From Clostridiaceae bacterium (GTDB taxonomy: Bacteria; Bacillota; Clostridia; Oscillospirales; Butyricicoccaceae): 34,991 bases of DNA. Where the stretch lies: assembly GCA_016293155.1 (NCBI GenBank), contig JAEDEU010000006.1, positions 1 to 34,991 of the forward strand. Direction: 5' to 3'. The notes under the pieces are model-generated. The model was not told the DNA's origin. It saw nothing but the letters and a program-made list of their open reading frames with translations, and did no database searches. Positions 8,023 through 15,948 of the stretch are shown piece by piece. Both the position numbers and the translations under genes were made by a program. Within the stretch, counting starts at the first letter, position 1, and every line of letters begins with the position of its first letter.

Positions 8023-9789
8023 ATGGTTTTGCTCAATGCAGAACAGATCACAAAAACCTATGGCGAGCATGTACTGCTTGACCATATTTCATTTGCCTTA
8101 CAGGAGCACGACAAGGTGGGACTCATCGGCATCAACGGCACCGGAAAATCCACCTGCCTCAAGGTGCTGGCAGGTATGGAAACCCCGGATGACGGTACGA
8201 TTACCTTTGCCAATCATGTACGCATCGGCTATCTGCCGCAGGAACCGGATTTTTCCGAGCCGAACACCGTGCTGGAGCAGGTGTTTTACGGGGCATCGGC
8301 AGAATTTCGCGAGGAGCGTGCCTATGAGGCGAAAACCATCCTGACTCAGCTCGGCATCACGGCATTTGATAAGGATGTGCGTCTGCTTTCCGGTGGTCAG
8401 AAGAAGCGCGTAGCGATTGCCTCTGCGCTCATCAATCCCAGCGAAATCCTGATTCTGGACGAGCCGACCAACCATATTGACAATGAAACCGCCGCGTGGC
8501 TGGAAAAGGAGCTGCGCCAGTACAAGGGTGCGGTGCTGATGATTACGCATGACCGGTATTTTCTTGACCGCGTGACCAATCGTATTCTGGAGCTGGACAA
8601 GGGAAAGCTGTATGCCTATGATGAAAACTACTCCGGTTACCTGCGCCGCAAGGCGGAGCGGGAGGAAAGTGCGGCGGCCTCTGAGCGCAAGCGTCAGAGC
8701 CTGATTCGCCGTGAGCTGGCATGGATTTCGCGCGGTGCGCGGGCGCGCGGCACCAAGAGCCGCGACCGCATTGAGCGCTTCGAGCAGCTGACCGCGCAAA
8801 AGGGACCGCAGGCATCCGAAACCTTGGAACTCAGCTCGATTGCCGCGCGGCTCGGCAAAAAGACCATCGAAATCACCAACCTGTGCAAGTCGTGGGACGG
8901 TGTTACCTACATTAAGGATTTTAATCTGACCCTCGACCGCAATGACCGCATCGGCATCGTCGGGCGCAATGGTACGGGTAAATCCACGCTGCTGCGCATT
9001 CTGGCAGGGCGCGCACAGGCGGACAGCGGTACGATTGACATCGGCGAAACCGTGCGCATCGGCTACTTTGCGCAGGACTGCGGACATATGGATGAGCGTC
9101 AGCGCGTGATCGACTTTGTGCGCGATATCGCGGAGACCGTCCAGACGCCGGATGGACCGCTTTCGGCGGCGCAGATGCTGGAACGCTTTCTGTTCCCCGG
9201 GGAAAAGCAGTGGACTCCCATCGGCAAGCTCTCCGGCGGCGAAAAACGGAGACTGTATCTGCTGAGCGTCATCATGGACGCGCCGAACATCCTGCTGCTG
9301 GACGAGCCGACCAATGATTTGGATATTGAAACGCTGAACATTCTGGAAGGCTATTTAGAGACCTTTCAGGGTGCGGTGCTTGCCGTATCGCATGACCGCT
9401 ATTTTCTGGACAAAACCGCATCGCGCATCTTTGAGTTTTCCGAGGGCGGTGAGGTGCGTCAGTATCTGGGCAACTATGCGGATTATTTGGAAAAGCGCGA
9501 GCAGCCGCCGAAAACCGCTCCTGTTGAAGTCAAACCGAAAAAACAGCAGGACAAGCCCGCGGCAAAGCGTAAGCTGAGCTATAAGGAGCAGTACGAGCTG
9601 GATCACATCGAGGACGAGATCACCGCACTGGAGGAAAAAGTCGCGGAGCTGGGTGCTCAGATCGAACAGAATGCTTCGGATTTTGTAAAATTGCAGGAGC
9701 TGACCGAGCAGAAAACCGCGCTGGAGGAGCAGCTGGAGGCGCGAACTGAGCGCTGGATGGAGCTGACCGAGCTGGCGGAAAGCATGTGA
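8023..9789 (+). CDS. ABC-F family ATPase, Uup-like
   Basis: A 588-residue soluble protein with two ABC cassettes and no membrane segments, the mark of ribosome-associated ABC-F ATPases. Cassette 1 has Walker A GINGTGKST (36-44), LSGGQKKR and LILDEPTNH. Cassette 2 has GRNGTGKST, LSGGEKRR and LLLDEPTND. The Arg/Lys-rich linker between them (RRELAWISRGARARGTKSRDR) is the tRNA-contacting type. The C-terminal ~80 residues form a charged coiled coil as in Uup. The frame extends to 7960, but AGGAGG at 8011-8016 marks the ATG at 8023, and the earlier codons would read through the murD terminator hairpin. An antibiotic-resistance role is unlikely, since the arrangement matches housekeeping members. 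Confidence 0.9.
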   Translation: MVLLNAEQITKTYGEHVLLDHISFALQEHDKVGLIGINGTGKSTCLKVLAGMETPDDGTITFANHVRIGYLPQEPDFSEPNTVLEQVFYGASAEFREERAYEAKTILTQLGITAFDKDVRLLSGGQKKRVAIASALINPSEILILDEPTNHIDNETAAWLEKELRQYKGAVLMITHDRYFLDRVTNRILELDKGKLYAYDENYSGYLRRKAEREESAAASERKRQSLIRRELAWISRGARARGTKSRDRIERFEQLTAQKGPQASETLELSSIAARLGKKTIEITNLCKSWDGVTYIKDFNLTLDRNDRIGIVGRNGTGKSTLLRILAGRAQADSGTIDIGETVRIGYFAQDCGHMDERQRVIDFVRDIAETVQTPDGPLSAAQMLERFLFPGEKQWTPIGKLSGGEKRRLYLLSVIMDAPNILLLDEPTNDLDIETLNILEGYLETFQGAVLAVSHDRYFLDKTASRIFEFSEGGEVRQYLGNYADYLEKREQPPKTAPVEVKPKKQQDKPAAKRKLSYKEQYELDHIEDEITALEEKVAELGAQIEQNASDFVKLQELTEQKTALEEQLEARTERWMELTELAESM

Positions 9790-9791
9790 CC

Positions 9792-10388
9792 CTAGATCAG
9801 CTTTCCGAAGGCGAGCACGAGGAACAGCACGCCGCAGAGAATGGAACGCAGCCGGTCATTTTGCGGGCTTGCGGATGCGCCGAGCCGGGCACCGAGTGTG
9901 GTCAGCAGGATACCGCAGCAAAACGCCAGCGCAAGCAGTAGAGCCGGTCTGCCTTCAGTCATGCTCAGACCGGTGAGCAGAGAGTCCGTGGACAGCGGCA
10001 GGGCAAGCGCGAGCGCTTCTCCGGCGGAGAGGTGCTGGGATCGGTCGGCGTCCGCGCTGGTTTCGTCCAGACAGATGCTGATGAGATACCGGAATGCGCG
10101 GAACGAGATGCTGCTGCACCGCGCGAGCACGCACTGCATCAGCTGATGGAACAGACATCCCAGACCGAGAAAGAACAGCACACAAAAGGCAAGCAGCCGC
10201 AGTGCGCGCGGTGACAGATATGCCGCAATCACGCCGCCTGCCCCGAGCGACAGCGCAAGCGAAGCGCAGCCGAACAGTGCAATCACGAGTCTGGAACGGA
10301 AGGGAATCCGGATGCCGGATGCGGCACACGCCGCGCAGGCGAACAGCGCATCCAGATTCATCACGAATACGAGCAGATAATCAGACAT
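9792..10388 (-). CDS. ytaF: YtaF/MntP-like membrane protein (sporulation-associated)
   Basis: A 198-residue protein with about six hydrophobic helices, resembling the YtaF branch of the MntP (DUF204) superfamily. Two half-repeats are visible, each with an acidic residue in a helix: MNLDALFACAACAASG near the N-terminus and ALPLSTDSLLTG in the second half. MntP relatives export Mn2+, and YtaF is annotated as a sporulation membrane protein, but its transport role is unproven. The frame opens nine codons earlier (10415). The ATG at 10388 is preferred because GGGAGG lies 10 bases upstream and the protein then begins with the membrane-entry sequence MSDYLLVF. That GGGAGG is inside a long hairpin. 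The gene converges on the ABC-F gene with 2 bases between stops. Confidence 0.78.
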   Translation of the reverse strand: MSDYLLVFVMNLDALFACAACAASGIRIPFRSRLVIALFGCASLALSLGAGGVIAAYLSPRALRLLAFCVLFFLGLGCLFHQLMQCVLARCSSISFRAFRYLISICLDETSADADRSQHLSAGEALALALPLSTDSLLTGLSMTEGRPALLLALAFCCGILLTTLGARLGASASPQNDRLRSILCGVLFLVLAFGKLI

Positions 10389-10394
10389 AACAAA

Positions 10395-10445
10395 ACCGCC
10401 TCCCATGCGTATCATTCCAAACTATGAATGATCGCGGGAGGCGGT
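10395..10445 (-). promoter_or_regulatory. Long hairpin covering the ytaF ribosome binding site; possible terminator of the GH13 gene
   Basis: A 10-bp perfect stem (10395-10404 with 10436-10445) encloses a second 7-bp stem (10411-10417 with 10426-10432). On the minus strand the 3' arm contains the GGGAGG used by ytaF and runs into TTTTGTT. The hairpin lies 36 bases after the upstream glycosidase stop. It can therefore act as terminator, as a ribosome-binding-site lid, or both. Confidence 0.65.
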
Positions 10446-10480
10446 GCGTTTTTTGTTAGGACAGAGAGCTTGTTATGATA

Positions 10481-11791
10481 TCAAAAAATCTTCCAGTATG
10501 CCGCGGAGTACGGAGGCAGTTCACTGCCGCCGCCGAAGTCGTGCAGCTCGCCGGTGATGAGGTCGGTTGCACGGCCTGCATTTGCGTTGAAGTGCGCCAC
10601 ATAGGTGTCTGCCGTCGCATTGATCGCAACCAGTACGCGCTCACCCTCGAAGGAACGCTCGAAGATGCACTGTCCGTTGTTGAGCATCAGGGACTTGAAA
10701 TCGCCGTAGCACAGCGCCTTGGAGGAGGTCTTTGCCGCGTTCAGCTTGGAAATCCAATCGGTCAGCTGATTCCACTGCGGTTCGTCGAAGCACGGGCGCA
10801 GGTTATCATCCGTGCCCGGAATCTTTTCCGCCTTTTCGCCCCATTCGCTGCCGTAATAGATGCACGGGATGCCCGGCATGGCGACCATCAGCGCATAGAT
10901 GAGCGGGAGATGATGCGGGTCGTTCAGGATGCTTGCAATGCGGCTGACATCGTGGTTATCCACGAAGGACAGCAGATGCTTGCCCTTGTACAGCGTCCAG
11001 TATTCCGGTCCGAACTGGCGCATCAGCGAGTGGATGATCTCGAACATATTCATGCTGTTAAAGCTGGAATACAGCCCCTTGTAGCAGTCATAATTGGTGC
11101 AGGAATGCAGCATTCCGTCCGCAAGGAACGGGGTGCAGTCGCCGTTCATGACCTCGCCAAGCAGGAAAAAGTCCGGCTTCAGGCTGTCACAGAAGCTGCG
11201 CAGCTGGCGCAGAAAGTCGCGGTCGAGGCGATAGGCGACATCCAAGCGCAGACCGTCAATGTCGAACAGGTCTACCCACAGGCGGATGTTTTCAAAGATG
11301 TGATTGACGACCTCCGGGTTGCGCAGGTTCAGGCGCACCAGCTCATAGTGACCCTCCCAGCCGTCATACCAGAAGCCGTCGTTGTAGTTGCTGTTGCCGC
11401 CGAAGTCGATATAGAACCAGTCCCGGTAGCGGGAATTTTCCCGGTTGCGCTGTACATCCTGAAATGCCCAGAAGCCGCGTCCGACATGGTTGAATACGCC
11501 GTCAAGCACAATGCGGATGCCGTGGCTGTGCAGCGATTTGCAGACCTCTGCAAAATCCTCGTTGGAGCCGAGGCGGCAGTCGATTTTGCCAAAATCGCGG
11601 GTGTCGTAGCCGTGGCTGTCCGATTCAAACAGCGGGGAAAAATATACTGCATTGCAGCCCAGCTTTTCCAGATGCTCTCCCCAGTCTGCCAGCTTGCTGA
11701 TCCGGTGTACAAACTTGCCGTCGTTATACTTCGGAGCGCCGCAGAAGCCGAAGGGATATATCTGATAAAATACGCTTTCGTATGCCCACAT
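10481..11791 (-). CDS. Intracellular alpha-amylase family glycosidase (GH13)
   Basis: A 436-residue GH13 enzyme with the four conserved regions: DGVFNH (97-102), GLRLDVAY (180-187, nucleophile Asp184), LLGEVM (acid/base Glu213) and FVDNHD (276-281). A short C-terminal beta domain ends in PYSAAYWKIF. There is no signal peptide, so it acts in the cytoplasm, probably on imported maltodextrins or similar alpha-glucans. Its small size and lack of an N-terminal immunoglobulin-like module argue against classic neopullulanase. AGGAGG lies 9 bases before the ATG, and a good promoter lies upstream. The exact substrate is not decidable from sequence. Confidence 0.88.
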   Translation of the reverse strand: MWAYESVFYQIYPFGFCGAPKYNDGKFVHRISKLADWGEHLEKLGCNAVYFSPLFESDSHGYDTRDFGKIDCRLGSNEDFAEVCKSLHSHGIRIVLDGVFNHVGRGFWAFQDVQRNRENSRYRDWFYIDFGGNSNYNDGFWYDGWEGHYELVRLNLRNPEVVNHIFENIRLWVDLFDIDGLRLDVAYRLDRDFLRQLRSFCDSLKPDFFLLGEVMNGDCTPFLADGMLHSCTNYDCYKGLYSSFNSMNMFEIIHSLMRQFGPEYWTLYKGKHLLSFVDNHDVSRIASILNDPHHLPLIYALMVAMPGIPCIYYGSEWGEKAEKIPGTDDNLRPCFDEPQWNQLTDWISKLNAAKTSSKALCYGDFKSLMLNNGQCIFERSFEGERVLVAINATADTYVAHFNANAGRATDLITGELHDFGGGSELPPYSAAYWKIF

Positions 11792-11846
11792 GATATCAAA
11801 CCTCCTGTAAAAATGTTTCGTCAGACGTGATAAAATATCCGAAAAC

Positions 11847-11875
11847 AGTATAGCAAATTTGTGTAAAATTTACAA
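11847..11875 (-). promoter_or_regulatory. Promoter of the GH13 gene
   Basis: On the minus strand: TTGTAA (11870-11875), a 17-base spacer, and TATACT (11847-11852), about 55 bases upstream of the start codon. It is divergent from the rplS promoter; the two -35 boxes are separated by 33 bases of A-rich DNA. Confidence 0.7.
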
Positions 11876-11908
11876 TAAGCAATCGGAAAGAAAAAATAAA
11901 AAAAATGC

Positions 11909-11937
11909 TTGCATTTCCGGGGGGAATGTGGTAAAAT
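11909..11937 (+). promoter_or_regulatory. Promoter of rplS
   Basis: TTGCAT (11909-11914), a 17-base spacer, and TAAAAT (11932-11937) preceded by TGG, an extended -10 element. Transcription would begin near 11944, leaving a leader of about 118 bases before rplS. Confidence 0.7.
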
Positions 11938-11943
11938 TTTGAG

Positions 11944-12061
11944 CTGTAAAACGGGCAATCCTCTGCTCACCATATCACCGGAGTGATAAACCGCCGCAGC
12001 GCGGACGGTCAAAAGGGTTTTAAAAGAGGCAAGATTTCCCAGATTGAGAGGAGTAAAGACG
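11944..12061 (+). promoter_or_regulatory. Structured leader of rplS (candidate L19 autoregulatory leader)
   Basis: The leader holds two clear hairpins: TATCAC-CGGA-GTGATA (11973-11988) and an 8-bp stem with one bulge (11990-11997 with 12001-12009). Upstream of them, TCCTCT (11959-11964) is exactly complementary to AGAGGA (12047-12052) in the Shine-Dalgarno region, so a closing helix could hide the ribosome binding site. L19 leaders are known in Firmicutes; whether this one matches their consensus was not tested. Confidence 0.5.
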
Positions 12062-12403
12062 ATGGACTTAGTAAAGGTTCTCGCAGAGCAGCAGATCAAG
12101 ACCGATCTGCCGGAGCTGAAGATCGGTGATACCGTAAAGGTACACGCAAAGATCAAGGAGGGTAACCGCGAAAGAATTCAGATTTTCGAGGGTACCATTA
12201 TCGCAATGAAGCACAGCGGCATCAACAAGACCGTAACCGTTCGCCGCATTTCCTACGGTGTCGGCGTAGAGAAGACCTTCCCGGTACATTCTCCGAACAT
12301 TGCAAAGTTCGAGGTTGTTCGTCACGGTAAGGTTCGCCGTGCGAAGCTGTACTACCTGCGCGGCAGAGTCGGCAAGGCTGCTAAGGTTAAGGAGAAGATC
12401 TGA
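12062..12403 (+). CDS. rplS: 50S ribosomal protein L19
   Basis: A 113-residue ribosomal protein that contributes to the 30S-50S bridge. The sequence matches L19 throughout: [44 protein letters not shown] and the basic end [17 protein letters not shown]. An in-frame TTG at 12044 would fall in the ribosome binding site. The ATG at 12062 follows AGAGGAG by 8 bases and gives the standard N-terminus. It heads the rplS-lepB-rbgA-rnhB block that is conserved in Firmicutes, but has its own promoter, leader and terminator. Confidence 0.97.
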   Translation: MDLVKVLAEQQIKTDLPELKIGDTVKVHAKIKEGNRERIQIFEGTIIAMKHSGINKTVTVRRISYGVGVEKTFPVHSPNIAKFEVVRHGKVRRAKLYYLRGRVGKAAKVKEKI

Positions 12404-12441
12404 TTCAGTCGAATCGAAGATTATACTTCATAACACGGATG

Positions 12442-12471
12442 AAAGGGAGAACAAAATGTTCTCCCTTTTTT
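12442..12471 (+). terminator. Intrinsic terminator after rplS
   Basis: AAAGGGAGAACA (12442-12453) pairs perfectly with TGTTCTCCCTTT (12457-12468) around an AAA loop, and the T-run continues to 12471. Confidence 0.93.
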
Positions 12472-12505
12472 CGTGGTTTTTTCACATATTGTTTTCATTT
12501 ACTGA

Positions 12506-12535
12506 TTGCCAAATACAAGCAAAGTAGGATATACT
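12506..12535 (+). promoter_or_regulatory. Promoter of lepB-rbgA-rnhB-yraN
   Basis: TTGCCA (12506-12511), an 18-base spacer and TATACT (12530-12535), each five of six to consensus. It lies downstream of the rplS terminator and 33 bases before the lepB start. Confidence 0.75.
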
Positions 12536-12567
12536 GAATAGGCTGAAAGAGAAAGGGTGTCTATTCA

Positions 12568-13134
12568 ATGAATCAGCCAGAAAATAAGCAGCAGAGCGAA
12601 GCGGCTAAGGGACGGTTTCGGAGTGACCTGTTCGACTGGGCAGAGGCGCTGATGATTTCGCTCACAATGGTCATACTGATTTTTGTGTTCTGCGTCCGTC
12701 TGATCGGTGTGCAGGGCAGCTCCATGGTTCCGACGCTGGAGGACGGCGATCAGCTGCTGGTTTCGGATATCTACGGAGAGCTGGAATACGGCGATATTGT
12801 CGTGCTGACCAAGGAGCAGTTTTTGGATGTCCCGATTGTCAAGCGCGTCATTGCGACCGAGGGCGACGTGGTGGATATCGACTTTGAGCAGGGGACAGTG
12901 AGCGTCAACGGCGAGGTTCTGGACGAGCCGTATACGGCGGAGCCGACCTATTATCAGGGGGATATGAAATTTCCGCAGACTGTGCCGGAAAACTGCATTT
13001 TCGTCCTCGGCGACAACCGCAATGCCTCAAGTGACAGCCGCGTTGCCGCGCTGGGTATGGTGGATACCCGCCATGTGATCGGCAAGGTCATACTGAGAAT
13101 TTTCCCGTTCAATCAGATCGGAACGGTATCTTAA
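12568..13134 (+). CDS. lepB: Signal peptidase I
   Basis: A 188-residue membrane-anchored protease that removes signal peptides from exported proteins. A single transmembrane segment covers about residues 24-46, then the catalytic domain faces outward. The Ser-Lys dyad is visible: Ser52 in GSSMVPT and Lys92 in VKRVIA. The GDNR-SSDSR signature is at 148-158. It is preceded by AAAGGGTG. It stands between rplS and rbgA, a common Clostridia arrangement, and is followed 9 bases later by rbgA. Confidence 0.95.
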   Translation: MNQPENKQQSEAAKGRFRSDLFDWAEALMISLTMVILIFVFCVRLIGVQGSSMVPTLEDGDQLLVSDIYGELEYGDIVVLTKEQFLDVPIVKRVIATEGDVVDIDFEQGTVSVNGEVLDEPYTAEPTYYQGDMKFPQTVPENCIFVLGDNRNASSDSRVAALGMVDTRHVIGKVILRIFPFNQIGTVS

Positions 13135-13143
13135 GGAGAAATT

Positions 13144-14040
13144 ATGAATATACAGTGGTATCCCGGACATATGACCCGTACACGCAGGCAGATGCAGGAA
13201 AGTATTCGCCGCGTGGATGCGGTATGCGAGGTGGTAGACGCACGCATTCCGCAGGTCAGCCGAAATCCGGACATTGATTCCATTGCGGGAGACAAACCGC
13301 GCCTGATGATCCTCAACCGGATTGATCTGGCGGATCCCGCAAGCACCCAGAAATGGGTGAATTATTTCCGTGCCAAGGGCTATGCCGTGCTGACAACCGA
13401 TGCCAAAAGCGGCGCAGGCGTGAAAAAGTTTTCCGAAACCGTGCGCACGCTGCTCGCGGATAAAATCGAGCAGTGGAAGCAGAAGGGCCAGGTCGGCAAG
13501 GCGGTCAAGGTTATGGTTGTCGGCATTCCGAATGTCGGCAAGTCTACCTTTATCAATAAGGTGCTCGGCCGCAAGTCCGCCAAGGCGGCGGATAAGCCGG
13601 GCGTAACCCGCGGGCAGCAGTGGTTCCGTCTGGAAAGCGGTCTGGAGCTGCTGGATACACCGGGCATTCTGTGGCCGCGCTTTGACGATGAGCGCACCGG
13701 CATTCTGCTGGCTGTCACCGGCGCGGTGCGCGATGATATTCTGGATATTGAAACGCTCGCGTGCAAGCTGATGGAGCTGCTGGCAAAGCACAAGCCGGAA
13801 GCAATCGAGGAGCGCTATAAGTTCCAAATTCCGGAAAACTGGGAGGAGTTTGACTTCCCGGGCTATGAGTTGCTGATGATGGCAGGTCGTAAGCGCGGAT
13901 TTTTGATCTCCGGCGGAGAGATTGACACCGAACGCATGGCGCGCATCCTGCTGGATGAGTACCGCGGCGGCAAGCTGGGACGCATCACGCTGGAAACACC
14001 GGAGGACTATGCGGAACAGGAGCAGGACGATGGCGAATAA
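13144..14040 (+). CDS. rbgA: Ribosome biogenesis GTPase RbgA (YlqF)
   Basis: A 298-residue circularly permuted GTPase needed for late 50S subunit assembly. The G motifs come in the permuted order: G4 NRID (58-61), then G1 GIPNVGKS (127-134), then G3 DTPG (171-174). The N-terminal WYPGHM is the family signature. The C-terminal all-helical domain, which contacts the 50S subunit, covers the last ~100 residues. It starts 9 bases after lepB with AAGGAG upstream, and overlaps rnhB by 11 bases, indicating coupled translation. Confidence 0.96.
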   Translation: MNIQWYPGHMTRTRRQMQESIRRVDAVCEVVDARIPQVSRNPDIDSIAGDKPRLMILNRIDLADPASTQKWVNYFRAKGYAVLTTDAKSGAGVKKFSETVRTLLADKIEQWKQKGQVGKAVKVMVVGIPNVGKSTFINKVLGRKSAKAADKPGVTRGQQWFRLESGLELLDTPGILWPRFDDERTGILLAVTGAVRDDILDIETLACKLMELLAKHKPEAIEERYKFQIPENWEEFDFPGYELLMMAGRKRGFLISGGEIDTERMARILLDEYRGGKLGRITLETPEDYAEQEQDDGE

Positions 14041-14665
14041 GCAGCCGGTCATTCTGACCATGGACTACGAGCGGCGCGCAGCGGAGCAGGGCTTTGCGGC
14101 GGTCTGCGGCGTGGACGAGGCGGGGCGCGGTCCGCTCTGCGGAAACGTGGTTGCGGCGGCGGTCATCCTGCCGATGGGCATTGAGCTGCCCGGCGTCAAC
14201 GATTCCAAAAAGCTGACCGAGAAAAAACGCGAGCAGCTGTTTGATTTTATCTGCGAAAACGCAGTGTCCTACGGCATCGGTCAGGCAACGCAGACCGAGA
14301 TCGACGAGATCAACATCCTGAATGCGACCTTCCTTGCCATGCGCCGCGCGATTGAGGCGATGGACGTTCCGGCGGATTTTGCGTATATTGACGGCAACCG
14401 CATTCAGGGCTTGCGCATTCCGGCAGAGTGCGTGGTCGGCGGCGATGCCAAGGTGCTGTCCATTGCGGCGGCATCCATCCTCGCCAAGGTCACCCGTGAC
14501 CGTCAGATGCGCGAGGCGGCGCTGGAATATCCGCAGTACGGCTTTGAAAAGCACAAGGGCTACGGTACCAAGGCGCATTATGCCGCCATCGAGCAGTACG
14601 GCCCGTGCCCGCTGCACCGTATGACGTTTCTGAAGAAGTTCTATGCCAAGCAGAACAAAGGGTGA
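14030..14665 (+). CDS. rnhB: Ribonuclease HII
   Basis: A 211-residue type 2 RNase H that cuts the RNA strand of RNA-DNA hybrids and single ribonucleotides in [13 protein letters not shown] (27-36) supplies the metal-binding Asp29 and Glu30 and the GRG motif that senses ribonucleotides. [19 protein letters not shown] and [10 protein letters not shown] follow in the usual order. Of several in-frame starts, the ATG at 14030 gives a normal-length protein, overlaps the end of rbgA, and has AGGAGC upstream. The rbgA-rnhB pairing is standard in Firmicutes. Confidence 0.95.
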   Translation: MANKQPVILTMDYERRAAEQGFAAVCGVDEAGRGPLCGNVVAAAVILPMGIELPGVNDSKKLTEKKREQLFDFICENAVSYGIGQATQTEIDEINILNATFLAMRRAIEAMDVPADFAYIDGNRIQGLRIPAECVVGGDAKVLSIAAASILAKVTRDRQMREAALEYPQYGFEKHKGYGTKAHYAAIEQYGPCPLHRMTFLKKFYAKQNKG

Positions 14666-14987
14666 GCTGGGCGAGGCGCTTGCTGCGCAGTATCTGGAGG
14701 CGCAGGGCTGGCGCATGATTGCACGCAATTATCGCTGTCCGTGGGGCGAAATTGACCTGATCTGTGAAAAGGAGCAGTTTTTGGTTTTCGCAGAGGTCAA
14801 GGCACGCACCGGTGTACGCTATGGTCTGCCCCGCGAGGCGGTCACGCTCAAAAAGCAGGAACGCATCAAAATGACTGCATCGCTCTGGCTGAGCGAGCAT
14901 CCGACCGACGCGCAGCCGCGGTTTGACGTACTGGAGGTCTATTTGCCCAGCGGACGGATCAATCATCTCGAAAACGCATTTTGGTGA
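14643..14987 (+). CDS. yraN: YraN family protein (UPF0102)
   Basis: A 114-residue protein of the YraN family, which has a PD-(D/E)XK nuclease-like fold. The conserved core is visible: [18 protein letters not shown], then GEIDLIC and VFAEVKAR, whose acidic residues and lysine correspond to the nuclease-type active site. No cellular function is firmly established. It overlaps the end of rnhB by 23 bases, and no later start preserves the first conserved helix. The rnhB-yraN neighbourhood is common in bacteria. Confidence 0.9.
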   Translation: MPSRTKGELGEALAAQYLEAQGWRMIARNYRCPWGEIDLICEKEQFLVFAEVKARTGVRYGLPREAVTLKKQERIKMTASLWLSEHPTDAQPRFDVLEVYLPSGRINHLENAFW

Positions 14988-14998
14988 GGAGTTAGCCT

Positions 14999-15934
14999 AT
15001 GAAGCTCATTGACTTACACTGCGATACGCTATATGATATCTGTATGCACGGCGGCGATCTGGCAAACAGAAGCGGGCATATTGACCTTGCCCGTGCACAG
15101 CACTATGACCACTATGCACAGGTGTTTGCCCTCTTTTGCGGCGCGCAGCCGCTGGAGGATCCGGCAGAGGCAAGGCAGCTGCTTGACCGTCTGCTGAGCA
15201 CGGCGCAGGAGCAGCTTTCCGCGCATGAGGCGCAGATGATGCTGTGTACCTCCGGCGCGCAGCTGGAAAAGGCGCGCGCAAAGCACAAGACTGCGGCGAT
15301 TCTCTCGATTGAGGGCGCGGAGCTGTTGCCTGACTTTAACAGCCTGCGCAAGGCATATGACGCGGGCGTGCGCATCGTCACACTGTCGTGGAACCACCGG
15401 TCAGGATATGCCTGCGGCGCATCGACCGATAACGATGCCGGGCTGACCGGGGCGGGACGCGACTTTGTGCGCCGGTGTGAGGAGCTGGGCATTGTACTCG
15501 ATGTATCACATCTTTCCGAGCGAGGGTTCTGGGAGCTGTGTGAGCTGACCGACCGACCGCTGCTGGCAACCCATTCCAACTGCCGCAGCATCTGCCCGCA
15601 CCTGCGCAATCTGACCGATGCACAGATCAAAGAGCTGGTGCGCCGGGATGGACGCATCGGGCTGAACCTGTATGTACCGTTTCTGACAACGCGGGAACGC
15701 GCCTCGTCGGACGATGTGCTCCGCCATCTGGAGCATCTTTTGCAGCTCGGCGCAGAGCATCATATCTGCCTCGGCGTGGATTTTGACGGCTGTGACCGCC
15801 TGCCGGACGATCTGAACGATCTGTCCGAGATGAACACGCTGTACCGCCGCATCGCGGCACAATTTTCTTCGAAACTGGCTGATGCCGTCTTTTACCGGTC
15901 GGCAGAGCAGTTTATCCATAAATATATCATGTAA
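14999..15934 (+). CDS. Membrane dipeptidase-like peptidase (M19 family)
   Basis: A 311-residue zinc dipeptidase of the renal-dipeptidase family, expected to hydrolyse dipeptides, possibly including those with a D-residue. Metal-binding features are seen: DLHCDT at the N-terminus (HxD), IEGAE in the middle, then VLDVSHLSERGFWEL and ATHSNCRSICPHLRNL supplying the histidines, and GVDFDG near the end. There is no signal peptide or anchor, so it is cytoplasmic despite the family name. GAGGAG lies 8 bases upstream. It sits between yraN and thrC with short gaps. Confidence 0.92.
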   Translation: MKLIDLHCDTLYDICMHGGDLANRSGHIDLARAQHYDHYAQVFALFCGAQPLEDPAEARQLLDRLLSTAQEQLSAHEAQMMLCTSGAQLEKARAKHKTAAILSIEGAELLPDFNSLRKAYDAGVRIVTLSWNHRSGYACGASTDNDAGLTGAGRDFVRRCEELGIVLDVSHLSERGFWELCELTDRPLLATHSNCRSICPHLRNLTDAQIKELVRRDGRIGLNLYVPFLTTRERASSDDVLRHLEHLLQLGAEHHICLGVDFDGCDRLPDDLNDLSEMNTLYRRIAAQFSSKLADAVFYRSAEQFIHKYIM

Positions 15935-15948
15935 CCGGGAGGTATCTC

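Noticed and set aside
10395-10445. Possible yybP-ykoY manganese riboswitch upstream of the MntP-superfamily gene ytaF
   Set aside because: The region is too short and lacks the two conserved internal loops of that riboswitch. Only a simple two-part hairpin is present.
10475-11830. A 451-codon open frame on the plus strand opposite the GH13 gene
   Set aside because: The minus strand carries all four catalytic regions of GH13. The plus frame has no motif and would cover the ribosome binding site of the real gene.
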